13,575 bases of DNA from an uncultured Bacteroides sp. (GTDB lineage: Bacteria > Bacteroidota > Bacteroidia > Bacteroidales > Bacteroidaceae), in the NCBI GenBank assembly GCA_934716785.1, contig CAKUYM010000088.1, forward strand, positions 1 through 13,575. Reading direction: 5' to 3'. The position numbers and the translations under genes are program-made. This document shows positions 1 to 7,255 of the stretch, one piece after another. Under the pieces are notes generated by a model. That model saw only the letters and a program-made list of their open reading frames with translations. It was not told where the DNA came from and made no database searches. The number at the start of each line of letters is the position of its first letter. Positions within the stretch are counted from its first letter, which is position 1.

Positions 1-118
1 CGGTGTACAAGCACTGCCAACTCTTTTCTTCATTCCGGTGGGGGGCAAGCCTATCATCGAAGTGGGAGCTACCCCGGAGAAATACGTGCAAATCATTGAG
101 GAACAACTTCTCAAATAA
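1..118 (+). CDS. Thioredoxin-fold protein, C-terminal end (5' truncated)
   Basis: Only the last 38 codons lie in the window. The frame starts at base 2 and ends with TAA at 116-118. The readable protein begins GVQALPTLFFIPVGGKP. The LPT stretch followed by a hydrophobic strand and a G-K-P turn matches the cis-proline loop, strand 4 and strand 5 of the thioredoxin fold, and the final helix ends in EEQLLK. The CxxC active site would lie upstream of the window, so I cannot say whether it is redox-active or which thioredoxin subfamily it belongs to. It resembles the thioredoxin-like proteins common in Bacteroides. It converges on trxB, a plausible electron donor, but the two genes are on opposite strands and so are not one operon. 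Confidence 0.8.
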   Translation, partial: GVQALPTLFFIPVGGKPIIEVGATPEKYVQIIEEQLLK

Positions 119-149
119 AGCCCTTTCAGTATCTGTAGCGCGCAAGATA

Positions 150-202
150 CAATCAAAAAGAGCCCTTGTCACAGATATTATGACAAGGGTTCTTTTTGAT
201 TG
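150..202. terminator. Long bidirectional hairpin terminator between convergent genes
   Basis: Arms at 150-171 and 181-202 pair over 22 bp with a single G-U wobble (G162 with T190) and a 9-nt loop at 172-180. The left arm starts A-rich (aatcaaaaag) and the right arm ends T-rich (ttctttttgatt), so it can terminate transcripts from both directions: the thioredoxin-like gene on plus and trxB on minus. A separate 6-bp inverted repeat (GTATCT at 129-134, AGATAC at 145-150) abuts it. Confidence 0.9.
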
Positions 203-257
203 TAATTTTCCGAAATATCAATCAGAATGAATATGATAACTCTTTTCGAACACTGTA

Positions 258-1211
258 TTATCCGATTAATCCTTTGGTTGAAAGGTAACGTTCTGCTTCA
301 ATGGCAGCCTTGCAGCCACTTCCCGCGGCCGTAATAGCTTGGCGGTAATGAGGATCGGCCACATCTCCGGCAACAAACACTCCGGCAACTTTCGTGCGCG
401 GGCTGCCGCCATCCGTAATGATATACCCCACTTCATCCGTGTCCAGATACTCCTTGAATATATCGGAATTCGGCTTATGACCGATAGCCAGGAAGAAACC
501 GTCGATAGGCAAGCTGTAGCGTTCTTCGTCCGGTTCGCCCCAACGCTTTACGAGGTTGACACCCTCTACACCATTGTCTCCATACAGGCCGACAGCATTG
601 TGTTCAAAAAGCACTTCGATCTTCTCATGATTCATCACGCGTTCCTGCATAATCTTTGATGCGCGCAGAAAAGGCTTGCGGACAATCAGGTATACTTTTG
701 ATGCAAGTCCGGCAAGATAGACCGCTTCCTCACAAGCCGTATCACCACCACCGACTACAGCAACCACTTTCTTACGATAGAAGAAACCGTCACAGGTGGC
801 GCAAGCACTGACACCCATTCCGGCATATTTCTTTTCGTCTTCCAATCCCAAGTACTTAGCGGTAGCTCCGGTAGCTATAATCAATGATTCCGTCTCTATC
901 ACTTTTTCTCCGTCAATCGTTATTTTATAAGGAGCCTCGCTCAAGTCCGCCGCAGTAGCGATGCCAAAACGAATATCCGTACCAAAGCGGCTCGCTTGTG
1001 CACGCAAATCCTCCATTAGTTGCGGACCGCTGATACCTTCCGGGTAACCGGGGAAATTCTCAACATCCGTAGTCGTAGTCAACTGGCCACCAGGCTGCAA
1101 TCCTTCATAAAGCACCGGACATAAGTTAGCACGTCCCGCATAAATTGCTGCCGTGTATCCGGCAGGTCCTGAACCGATTATCAGGCATTTCACTTTTTCT
1201 CTTTCTGCCAT
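258..1211 (-). CDS. trxB: Thioredoxin reductase (NADPH), TrxB
   Basis: This is a 317-residue low-molecular-weight thioredoxin-disulfide reductase. It is a cytosolic FAD flavoenzyme that passes electrons from NADPH to thioredoxin. Visible features are the N-terminal FAD-binding GSGPAG at residues 13-18, the redox-active CATC at 137-140 followed by DGFFYR, the second Rossmann motif GGGDTA at 154-159 for NADPH, basic residues in VRKPFLRAS (177-185) suited to the NADP phosphate, and the C-terminal FAD motif AGDVADPHYRQ (281-291). The length is normal for the family. The ATG at 1209-1211 sits right before the first beta strand. It is the last gene of a minus-strand run after ftsK and lolA (38-bp gap, no terminator seen), and transcription should stop at the hairpin at 150-202. 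Confidence 0.97.
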   Translation of the reverse strand: MAEREKVKCLIIGSGPAGYTAAIYAGRANLCPVLYEGLQPGGQLTTTTDVENFPGYPEGISGPQLMEDLRAQASRFGTDIRFGIATAADLSEAPYKITIDGEKVIETESLIIATGATAKYLGLEDEKKYAGMGVSACATCDGFFYRKKVVAVVGGGDTACEEAVYLAGLASKVYLIVRKPFLRASKIMQERVMNHEKIEVLFEHNAVGLYGDNGVEGVNLVKRWGEPDEERYSLPIDGFFLAIGHKPNSDIFKEYLDTDEVGYIITDGGSPRTKVAGVFVAGDVADPHYRQAITAAGSGCKAAIEAERYLSTKGLIG

Positions 1212-1249
1212 TTTGTTATACTTTTATTGTTTTATCATTCAAAAACACT

Positions 1250-1897
1250 CTATCTCAAATCAATAATCTCTGCATTCGGATACTGTTTTCTGCTGAAAAC
1301 AAAGACATTATCCGCATAATTCTGCCGCGTTAGATAATTGGTAACAGTTATCTCACTACGCGTCTGTTGTCCGCGTTGTTGAAGCAAGATATACAGAGGC
1401 TCGTACGCATCCTTCGTCACATAAAGAGTGATACGTTCCAACTCCTGTTTCCTATCTTTAGCCGTCAGAACCACCGCCCAGACAGCTTTTCCGCGAAATG
1501 TCTTCGCTGCTCCCAACTTATAAGAGAACCCCTTCTGATATATATAAAGGAACGTATACGGATTAATCTGCTGCAACTCTTCCTGAGTAGGGTTGCTGAC
1601 ATTCACTTCATCATTTTTCGCCACATAGCTCCACTGAGTCTTTCCGTCAAACCAAGTGACCATATCAGAGGTTTTCAACACAAACTTCTCACCCTTCAGT
1701 TGGATGGTTCCGCTCTCTCCGCCTTCAGCCAGTCCGTTCGTTACAGCCTTTACTATAAAATCGGCTTTCACACCGCCCGCTTTGCGGAATGCTTCAGCCG
1801 TCTTGTCAAGAACAGCTTTAGCCTGCGACTGCTGCTGTTGAGCAATCACAGGCAATGACAATAAAGCTATTAAAACACCAAAAATGTATTTTTTCAT
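1250..1897 (-). CDS. lolA: LolA-like outer-membrane lipoprotein carrier protein
   Basis: This 215-residue protein has a clear Sec signal peptide. MKKYIFGVLIALLSLPVIA has a lysine n-region, a hydrophobic core and a likely cleavage after residue 19, giving a mature start QQQQ. The body has the single-domain LolA pattern: an amphipathic helix (KAVLDKTAEAFRKAGGVKADF), a strand series with the GxIxLKGEKFVL turn near residues 64-74, a WFDGKTQW hairpin and a C-terminal strand-rich half. LolA proteins carry lipoproteins across the periplasm to the outer membrane. Similarity outside the N-terminal half is weak, as is usual in Bacteroidetes, so substrate and partners are inferred from the family. It lies 19 bp after ftsK and 38 bp before trxB on the same strand, which suggests one operon. 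Confidence 0.85.
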   Translation of the reverse strand: MKKYIFGVLIALLSLPVIAQQQQSQAKAVLDKTAEAFRKAGGVKADFIVKAVTNGLAEGGESGTIQLKGEKFVLKTSDMVTWFDGKTQWSYVAKNDEVNVSNPTQEELQQINPYTFLYIYQKGFSYKLGAAKTFRGKAVWAVVLTAKDRKQELERITLYVTKDAYEPLYILLQQRGQQTRSEITVTNYLTRQNYADNVFVFSRKQYPNAEIIDLR

Positions 1898-1916
1898 GTA
1901 ATTAATAAACGATTGA

Positions 1917-4424
1917 TTATTGCAAATTGTTCAAACGCATCTCAAGATCATTTTCATCAATGCAAAGCACATCACGCGCCTTGCTTCCCTGTGTAGGACC
2001 TACGATTCCGACCTTTTCAAGTTGGTCCATAATACGACCGGCACGATTATAACCGATAGCGAATTTCCGCTGAATCAGCGAAGTGGAACCTTGCTGGTGA
2101 ATAACCACCAAGCGGGCAGCATCTTCAAACAACGGGTCAAGACGCCCCATATCAATATCTCCGACTTCGCTACCGCCGTCCTCGCCCACATATTCGGGCA
2201 AGAAGAAGGGAGTGGGATATCCCTGCTGGCGGGCGATAAACTTCGTGATCTCCTCCACTTCCGGCGTATCGATAAAGGCACATTGCACACGTACCGGATC
2301 GGCACCTTGCAAGAAAAGCATATCTCCCTTACCAATCAGACGATTAGCACCGGGACGGTCGAGAATTGTACGTGAATCCATCATGGCAGACACACGGAAA
2401 GCGATACGTGCCGGGAAGTTTGCCTTAATCGTACCCGTAATAATGTTTGTGGTAGGGCGCTGCGTGGCAATAATCATATGAATGCCGACAGCACGTGCCA
2501 ACTGGGCGATACGCGCAATCGGAAGCTCCACTTCCTTGCCTGCCGTCATTATCAAATCACCGAACTCATCAATCACCACCACGATATATGGCATAAATTT
2601 ATGCCCCTTCTCCGGATTCAGACGACGGTTGATAAACTTCTCATTATACTCCTTGATATTACGCACATGAGCCATTTTCAACAAATCGTAACGGGTATCC
2701 ATCTCTACACAGACCGAATTCAAAGTCTGCACCACTTTCGTGACATCAGTTATGATCGGATCGCCCCCATCAGGAAGCTTGGCAAGAAAATGGTTCTCTA
2801 TGACCGAATAGATACTGAATTCCACTTTCTTCGGGTCAACCAAGACGAACTTCAACTCAGCCGGATGCTTCTTATATAATAAGGAGGTGATAATCGCATT
2901 CAACCCGACAGACTTACCTTGACCTGTTGCACCCGCCACCAACACGTGCGGCATCTTGCAAAGGTCGAACATAAAGACCTCATTCGTGATTGTCTTTCCT
3001 AATACGATAGGCAGATCGAACTTGGATTCCTGAAACTTCTTGCTCCCGATAACGCTCTGTCCGGAAACAATCTTCGGGTTCTTGTTCGGCACTTCAATAC
3101 CGATAGTTCCCTTGCCTGGTATAGGAGCGATGATACGGATACCGTCGGCCGAAAGGCTCAGCGCAATATCATCCTCCAATCCGCGGATCTTGGAGATACG
3201 CACACCCTGTTCGGGAGTGATCTCATACAGAGTGACTGTAGGCCCTACCGTTGCCTTAATCGTACTGATTTCAATACCAAAGCTACGCAACGTATTTATG
3301 ATACGGTCTTTATTGGCATTCTGCTCATCCATATCAATCGTCGGGTCGTCATTATCAAAATGCTTCATCAAGTCGATGGTCGGGAAACGGTAATTCTCCA
3401 AATCCTTCGTCGGATTATAAGGCTCCATCTCCGGTCCCCGATACTCTTCTTCCGAAACGGCAGGTTCCACCTCAAATCCCGGTTCCTCATCTTCGGAGAC
3501 CTCCTTTGATACCGACACAACCGAATCTGAGACAGCCGGCTCAAACACCATCGTTACCCCTTCATTCTCATCAGGTGAATCGGAAGAAGTTTCCATATTC
3601 TCCGCCTGTTCCGACGGAATGTCCTCCTCTTCCCTACTCTCTTCCGCTTGTACATTCATTGCAGACGACTGCGGAGTCTGCTTATAAGTCCGCTTCACAC
3701 TAAATTCCACTTTCTGAGGCTGAGAAGTAGTAAACTCCGGAGCATCATCTCCGGTCTGAGCCGTTGCCACCTCTTCTTTTTCTTTCTTCTCACGCTTCAA
3801 GAAACTCAACGTGAAGAGCTTGCGCAACCAGATAATCGTACGCGCACTGACATATATGAAGAAGCAGATAGCCGTCACCAATAAAATCAGCCATACACCG
3901 GGCACGCCAACTTGGGAAATCAGCCAACGACTGACATTGTATCCGTGCATACCGCCCAAATAGATGAAAGAATCTTGGTAATGCTCCATAAAAGCAAATC
4001 CGAGAAATACGGAAAACCAGACCAACAGCAACGTACACCCTATAAACCATTTCCACAACCGGACAACACGTACGCGCATCAACTTCAAACCTGCCACTGC
4101 CAAAAAGACGAGGATGAAAAAGGAAGAGATGCCGAAACAATCGTTGATAAGATAGCTTGCCAACTGCGCCCCACGAGACCCCGCATAGTTCTTCACATGA
4201 TTGTCTACCACCGACAAGTCTGCCGGATTTCCGCTGTCGATAATACTTTGGTCGGCTGCCCCCGTGAAAAAGAACGAGGAAAAGGCCAACAACAAGTAAA
4301 CGGAGAAGATGACCAGCATCAGTCCGATGACAAAATGGATCGTTTCATTCTTAAATATCGCTATGATTTTATGAAGGGAAGAGGGAGTACGTTCCATCTC
4401 CTTATCTAAATTCTTCTTTGCCAT
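1917..4424 (-). CDS. ftsK: DNA translocase FtsK/SpoIIIE
   Basis: This 835-residue protein is a septal DNA pump that moves chromosome ends and, in the family, activates XerCD dimer resolution. About four hydrophobic segments occupy residues 29-54, 98-118, 126-146 and 173-198. A variable acidic linker follows at about 205-345, rich in Glu, Ser and Asp. The alpha/beta motor domain has Walker A GATGQGKS at 498-505 and a Walker B segment at 613-624 (VVVIDEFGDL). The C-terminal winged-helix gamma domain at about 765-825 (QRKFAIGYNRAGRIMDQLE) normally reads polar KOPS sites. All three parts are intact and the length is normal. It is the first gene of the ftsK-lolA-trxB run, with a TATTTTTG promoter box about 46 bp upstream of the ATG. 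A link between division and the two downstream envelope/redox genes is only positional. Confidence 0.97.
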   Translation of the reverse strand: MAKKNLDKEMERTPSSLHKIIAIFKNETIHFVIGLMLVIFSVYLLLAFSSFFFTGAADQSIIDSGNPADLSVVDNHVKNYAGSRGAQLASYLINDCFGISSFFILVFLAVAGLKLMRVRVVRLWKWFIGCTLLLVWFSVFLGFAFMEHYQDSFIYLGGMHGYNVSRWLISQVGVPGVWLILLVTAICFFIYVSARTIIWLRKLFTLSFLKREKKEKEEVATAQTGDDAPEFTTSQPQKVEFSVKRTYKQTPQSSAMNVQAEESREEEDIPSEQAENMETSSDSPDENEGVTMVFEPAVSDSVVSVSKEVSEDEEPGFEVEPAVSEEEYRGPEMEPYNPTKDLENYRFPTIDLMKHFDNDDPTIDMDEQNANKDRIINTLRSFGIEISTIKATVGPTVTLYEITPEQGVRISKIRGLEDDIALSLSADGIRIIAPIPGKGTIGIEVPNKNPKIVSGQSVIGSKKFQESKFDLPIVLGKTITNEVFMFDLCKMPHVLVAGATGQGKSVGLNAIITSLLYKKHPAELKFVLVDPKKVEFSIYSVIENHFLAKLPDGGDPIITDVTKVVQTLNSVCVEMDTRYDLLKMAHVRNIKEYNEKFINRRLNPEKGHKFMPYIVVVIDEFGDLIMTAGKEVELPIARIAQLARAVGIHMIIATQRPTTNIITGTIKANFPARIAFRVSAMMDSRTILDRPGANRLIGKGDMLFLQGADPVRVQCAFIDTPEVEEITKFIARQQGYPTPFFLPEYVGEDGGSEVGDIDMGRLDPLFEDAARLVVIHQQGSTSLIQRKFAIGYNRAGRIMDQLEKVGIVGPTQGSKARDVLCIDENDLEMRLNNLQ

Positions 4425-4469
4425 GAGAGTCTTTTATCTTTTTATAAAATTAGGATCGATTCTAAGCTG

Positions 4470-4477
4470 CAAAAATA
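4470..4477 (-). promoter_or_regulatory. Candidate -7 box for the ftsK operon
   Basis: Read on the minus strand, this is TATTTTTG, matching the Bacteroides TAnnTTTG -7 element, 45-52 bp before the ftsK ATG. No TTTG lies at the expected -33 spacing; that position is occupied by the palindrome at 4491-4503. Confidence 0.5.
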
Positions 4478-4490
4478 ATAAAAAAATAAC

Positions 4491-4503
4491 GAGCGATACG
4501 CTC
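4491..4503. repeat. 13-bp palindrome in divergent promoter region (candidate operator)
   Basis: GAGCG-ATA-CGCTC is a perfect 5-bp inverted repeat with a 3-nt centre. It lies 13 bp from the ftsK -7 box on one side and 16 bp from the DUF5063 -7 box on the other, so it covers the expected -33 region of both divergent promoters. A role as a shared operator or activator site is inference. Confidence 0.4.
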
Positions 4504-4519
4504 ATTCAAACCTTTTTCT

Positions 4520-4527
4520 TACCTTTG
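4520..4527 (+). promoter_or_regulatory. Candidate -7 box for the DUF5063-exonuclease-rlmI operon
   Basis: TACCTTTG fits TAnnTTTG exactly. The expected start of transcription, around 4531-4534, would leave only a few bases before the ATG at 4541 but a more usual short leader before the ATG at 4550. No clear TTTG -33 element is seen. Confidence 0.6.
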
Positions 4528-4549
4528 CGTTTCAAAATCAATGCTGATT

Positions 4550-5188
4550 ATGGAAAAAGAAAGCCAAACGATATTTGATAAGAATGTAATTGAGTTCGTA
4601 ACGGTAGCTGCCGAATTTTGCGCATTCCTCGAACGGGCCGAGCGCATGAAGCGTAGCGACTTCGTTGATACATCCCTGAAAATACTTCCCCTGCTCTATC
4701 TTAAAGCATCAATGCTACCCAAATGTGAGACAATCGGGGACGAAATACTTGAAACGTATGTCACCGAGGAAATCTACGAAGTTCTACGTATCAACCTCTC
4801 GGAACTGATGGGCGAGAAAGATGATTATCTGGACGTATTCGTACAAGACATGGTTTATAGCGACCAGCCTATCAAGAAGTCTATTTCGGAAGATTTGGCT
4901 GATATCTATCAGGATATTAAAGACTTTATCTTCGTATTCCAATTGGGGCTCAACGAAACGATGAATGATTCATTGGCTCTCTGCCAAGAGAATTTCGGAA
5001 TGTTGTGGGGACAGAAGCTGGTCAATACGCTGCGTGCGATCCACGATGTGAAGTATAATCAGCAGGAAGACGATGAAGAGACGGGAGATGATGAAGGATT
5101 TTACGAACCAAGCGATGACAACAATTGTTGTGAAGAGGACGATTGCCACTGCCATGATGACGGCTGCCATTGCCACCATGATGAATAA
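4550..5188 (+). CDS. DUF5063-type protein with Cys/His-rich acidic tail
   Basis: This cytosolic protein has no signal peptide or membrane segment. The start is chosen at the ATG of MEKESQ (4550); an in-frame ATG three codons earlier (4541) would lie only about 8 nt from the predicted transcript start. From that start it is 212 residues. The body is mostly helical, with the pattern EFVTVAAEFCAFLE, then LKILPLLYLKASMLP, then repeated acidic helices. I associate this with the DUF5063 family of Bacteroidetes; its function is unknown to me. The last 24 residues are striking: CC, then CHCH, then CHCHH, spaced by Asp/Glu, a layout that could bind soft or transition metals. It is followed after 6 bp by the exonuclease gene, so translational coupling is likely. 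Family assignment is by memory, not a search. Confidence 0.85.
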   Translation: MEKESQTIFDKNVIEFVTVAAEFCAFLERAERMKRSDFVDTSLKILPLLYLKASMLPKCETIGDEILETYVTEEIYEVLRINLSELMGEKDDYLDVFVQDMVYSDQPIKKSISEDLADIYQDIKDFIFVFQLGLNETMNDSLALCQENFGMLWGQKLVNTLRAIHDVKYNQQEDDEETGDDEGFYEPSDDNNCCEEDDCHCHDDGCHCHHDE

Positions 5189-5194
5189 ATAGAA

Positions 5195-5839
5195 ATGATT
5201 GTAAGAAGAACCATAGATAAAGAAGAATTAAAAGAACTCCCGAAAACGGTCTTTCCGGGACGGATTTATGTCATCCAGTCAGAAACGGAAACCGAAAGAG
5301 CTGTATCCTACCTGCAATCCAGACGCGTGATAGGCATTGACAGCGAAACGCGCCCGTCTTTCACCAAAGGACAGTCGCACAAAGTAGCGCTCCTTCAGAT
5401 TTCTTCCGAGGAATGTTGTTTTCTGTTCCGTCTCAATATGACAGGATTAACTCAGCCGTTGGTCAGTCTGTTGGAGAATCCGAATGTAATAAAAGTAGGA
5501 CTCTCGCTGAAAGATGACTTTATGATGCTGCATAAACGTGCCCCTTTCAACCAGCAAAGCTGCGTGGAGCTGCAAGATTATGTACGCCAGTTCGGCATTC
5601 AGGACAAAAGCCTGCAAAAGATTTATGCAATCCTTTTCAAAGAAAAGATTTCCAAATCACAACGCCTGTCCAATTGGGAAGCCGATGTACTGAGCGACGG
5701 ACAAAAGCAATATGCAGCCACCGATGCCTGGGCTTGCCTCAACATCTATAACTTGTTGCAAGAACTAAAGCAAACGGGCAATTATGAAATAGCTCCTGAA
5801 GAAAAGCAAGAATGCCCTGAACAGATTTTCACCAAATGA
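5195..5839 (+). CDS. DEDDy-type 3'-5' exonuclease domain protein
   Basis: This 214-residue single-domain protein has the DnaQ/RNase D exonuclease fold. The three motifs are all present: Exo I with D49 and E51 in GIDSETRPSF, Exo II with Asp at 107-108 in VGLSLKDDFMML, and Exo III with Y173 and D177 in QYAATDAWACL. The tyrosine makes it DEDDy, the RNase D and WRN-exonuclease class, which use two metal ions. The HRDC domains found C-terminally in full RNase D are absent, so the substrate (DNA or RNA) cannot be read from the sequence. It sits 6 bp after the DUF5063-type gene and 39 bp before an rRNA methyltransferase gene. The RNA-modifying neighbour hints at an RNA substrate, but that is inference. 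Confidence 0.92.
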   Translation: MIVRRTIDKEELKELPKTVFPGRIYVIQSETETERAVSYLQSRRVIGIDSETRPSFTKGQSHKVALLQISSEECCFLFRLNMTGLTQPLVSLLENPNVIKVGLSLKDDFMMLHKRAPFNQQSCVELQDYVRQFGIQDKSLQKIYAILFKEKISKSQRLSNWEADVLSDGQKQYAATDAWACLNIYNLLQELKQTGNYEIAPEEKQECPEQIFTK

Positions 5840-5878
5840 TCAATCACTTACTCACTAAAAAAACTAATCACTACTATC

Positions 5879-7057
5879 ATGCATAAAGTATACCTCAAAC
5901 CCGGCAAAGAAGAATCTCTCAAAAGATTTCACCCATGGATTTTCTCCGGTGCAATCTCCCGTTTCGACGGAGAACCCGAAGAAGGTGAAGTTGTGGAAGT
6001 ATACACCTCAAAAAAAGAATTTATCGCTGAAGGACATTTCCAAATCGGAAGCATCGCCGTACGGGTGCTTTCTTTCCGCCAAGAGCCTATCGACCATGAC
6101 TTTTGGAAACGCAAATTGGAAATTGCATATGATATGCGCCGCAGCATCGGCATCGCTACCAACCCGACGAACAACACCTATCGTCTCGTACACGGCGAAG
6201 GTGACAATCTTCCCGGATTGGTTATCGACGTTTATGCTAAAACCGCTGTCATGCAGGCCCACTCGGCTGGAATGCATGTAGACCGCATGGTTATCGCCGA
6301 GGCTTTGTCCGAAGTAATGGGTGATAAAATTGAAAACATCTATTATAAATCAGAAACAACACTTCCTTTCAAAGCCGACCTTTTCCCCGAAAACGGTTTT
6401 CTGAAAGGCGGAAGCAATGATAATATCGCTCAGGAATATGGTCTGAAGTTTCATGTAGATTGGCTGAAAGGGCAGAAAACCGGCTTCTTTGTGGATCAGC
6501 GCGAAAACCGTTCCTTACTGGAACGCTACGCCCAAGGACGTTCTGTGCTGAATATGTTCTGCTATACCGGCGGATTCTCATTCTATGCTATGCGTGGCGG
6601 CGCCAAACTTGTCCACTCCGTTGACAGTTCGGCCAAGGCTATCGACCTGACAAACAAGAATGTGGAGCTGAACTTCCCAGGAGACCCACGCCATGAGGCT
6701 TTTGCTGAAGATGCTTTCAAATACCTCGACCGCATGGGCGACCAGTATGACTTAATCATCCTTGACCCACCCGCTTTCGCAAAACATAAAGACGCTTTGC
6801 GAAATGCCCTGCAAGGTTATCGGAAACTGAATGCCAAAGCATTCGAGAAAATCAAGCCGGGCGGCATTCTGTTTACGTTCTCTTGCTCACAGGTAGTGAC
6901 CAAAGACAACTTCCGCACTGCCGTATTTACCGCAGCCGCCATGTCGGGACGTAGCGTGCGCATCCTGCACCAGCTCACCCAGCCTGCCGACCATCCGGTA
7001 AACATCTACCATCCCGAAGGCGAGTACCTCAAAGGATTGGTACTCTATGTCGAATAA
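5879..7057 (+). CDS. rlmI: RlmI-type SAM-dependent 23S rRNA methyltransferase
   Basis: This 392-residue protein has the RlmI/YccW architecture: an N-terminal PUA RNA-binding domain (about 1-75, starting VYLKPGKEESLKRFHPWIFSGAI), a linker domain with the VHGEGDNLPGLVID hairpin (104-117), and a Rossmann methyltransferase domain from about 185. Key motifs are GQKTGFFVDQR (198-208), SAM-binding VLNMFCYTGGFS (223-234), DPPAF (296-300) and FSCSQ (334-338), whose cysteine is the expected catalytic residue for C5 methylation. The E. coli family member makes m5C1962 in 23S rRNA; the same target here is by homology only, since m5C and m5U enzymes of this shape can differ. It ends the operon with no hairpin directly after it; the nearest downstream terminator on this strand is at 7206-7238. 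Confidence 0.93.
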   Translation: MHKVYLKPGKEESLKRFHPWIFSGAISRFDGEPEEGEVVEVYTSKKEFIAEGHFQIGSIAVRVLSFRQEPIDHDFWKRKLEIAYDMRRSIGIATNPTNNTYRLVHGEGDNLPGLVIDVYAKTAVMQAHSAGMHVDRMVIAEALSEVMGDKIENIYYKSETTLPFKADLFPENGFLKGGSNDNIAQEYGLKFHVDWLKGQKTGFFVDQRENRSLLERYAQGRSVLNMFCYTGGFSFYAMRGGAKLVHSVDSSAKAIDLTNKNVELNFPGDPRHEAFAEDAFKYLDRMGDQYDLIILDPPAFAKHKDALRNALQGYRKLNAKAFEKIKPGGILFTFSCSQVVTKDNFRTAVFTAAAMSGRSVRILHQLTQPADHPVNIYHPEGEYLKGLVLYVE

Positions 7058-7089
7058 GGAGGCTATAGAAGAAAAAAGGATGCCACAAA

Positions 7090-7145
7090 GTTAATTAGAA
7101 TTAACAAACAAAAGATTTATAGCGAAAAGCTATGTTGTATAACAT
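7090..7145. repeat. Cluster of three inverted repeats upstream of the small-RNA promoter
   Basis: Three dyads lie within 56 bp. GTTAATT-AG-AATTAAC is perfect at 7090-7105. ATAGC-GAAAA-GCTAT is at 7119-7133. ATGTT-GTAT-AACAT is at 7132-7145 and shares two bases with the second. They lie between about -77 and -22 relative to the predicted transcript start near 7167, so they are placed like regulator binding sites. None is followed by a T tract, so they are poor terminators. Confidence 0.45.
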
Positions 7146-7162
7146 AAAAGCCTTTATCTTTG
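7131..7162 (+). promoter_or_regulatory. Promoter of candidate small RNA
   Basis: The -7 box TATCTTTG is at 7155-7162 and matches TAnnTTTG. TATG at 7131-7134 lies 20 nt upstream, a one-mismatch version of the -33 TTTG at consensus spacing. The predicted start of transcription is around 7166-7169. Confidence 0.65.
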
Positions 7163-7166
7163 CACT

Positions 7167-7238
7167 GTGTTTTTCATGGTATTAGATTTAAGGTTAACAA
7201 AGATTGGCTGTCTGGGATAGATAGCCTTCTTTTTTTAT
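7167..7238 (+). ncRNA. Candidate small RNA (about 70 nt) with intrinsic terminator
   Basis: A promoter box at 7155-7162 is followed about 44 nt later by a terminator hairpin and T run, with no convincing ORF between. The body is AT-rich and includes the unpaired-looking stretch ATTTAAGGTTAACAAAGATT before the hairpin. I have a vague impression that this stretch recurs in Bacteroides genomes, possibly near RNA-chaperone genes, but cannot verify that here. It is transcribed convergently to the cold-shock-domain gene, whose stop lies 18 bp past the T run, so read-through would be antisense to that gene's 3' end. It could instead be a leader or decoy. The 5' end is estimated from the promoter. 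Confidence 0.55.
7206..7238 (+). terminator. Intrinsic terminator of the candidate small RNA
   Basis: GGCTGTCT (7206-7213) pairs with AGATAGCC (7219-7226) over 8 bp with one G-U wobble and loop GGGAT. It is followed by TTCTTTTTTTAT at 7227-7238. It would also stop read-through from rlmI. Confidence 0.85.
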
Positions 7239-7255
7239 CCCCCCACCATCGTGTG

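Noticed and set aside
3..230. 75-aa plus-strand frame over the thioredoxin end and terminator
   Set aside because: It overlaps the thioredoxin-fold frame in another phase and reads through the long terminator hairpin; the other frame has clear family similarity.
1367..1858. 163-aa frame opposite lolA
   Set aside because: Antisense to a gene with a clear signal peptide and LolA pattern; composition is Leu/Arg/Ser-rich as expected of a shadow frame.
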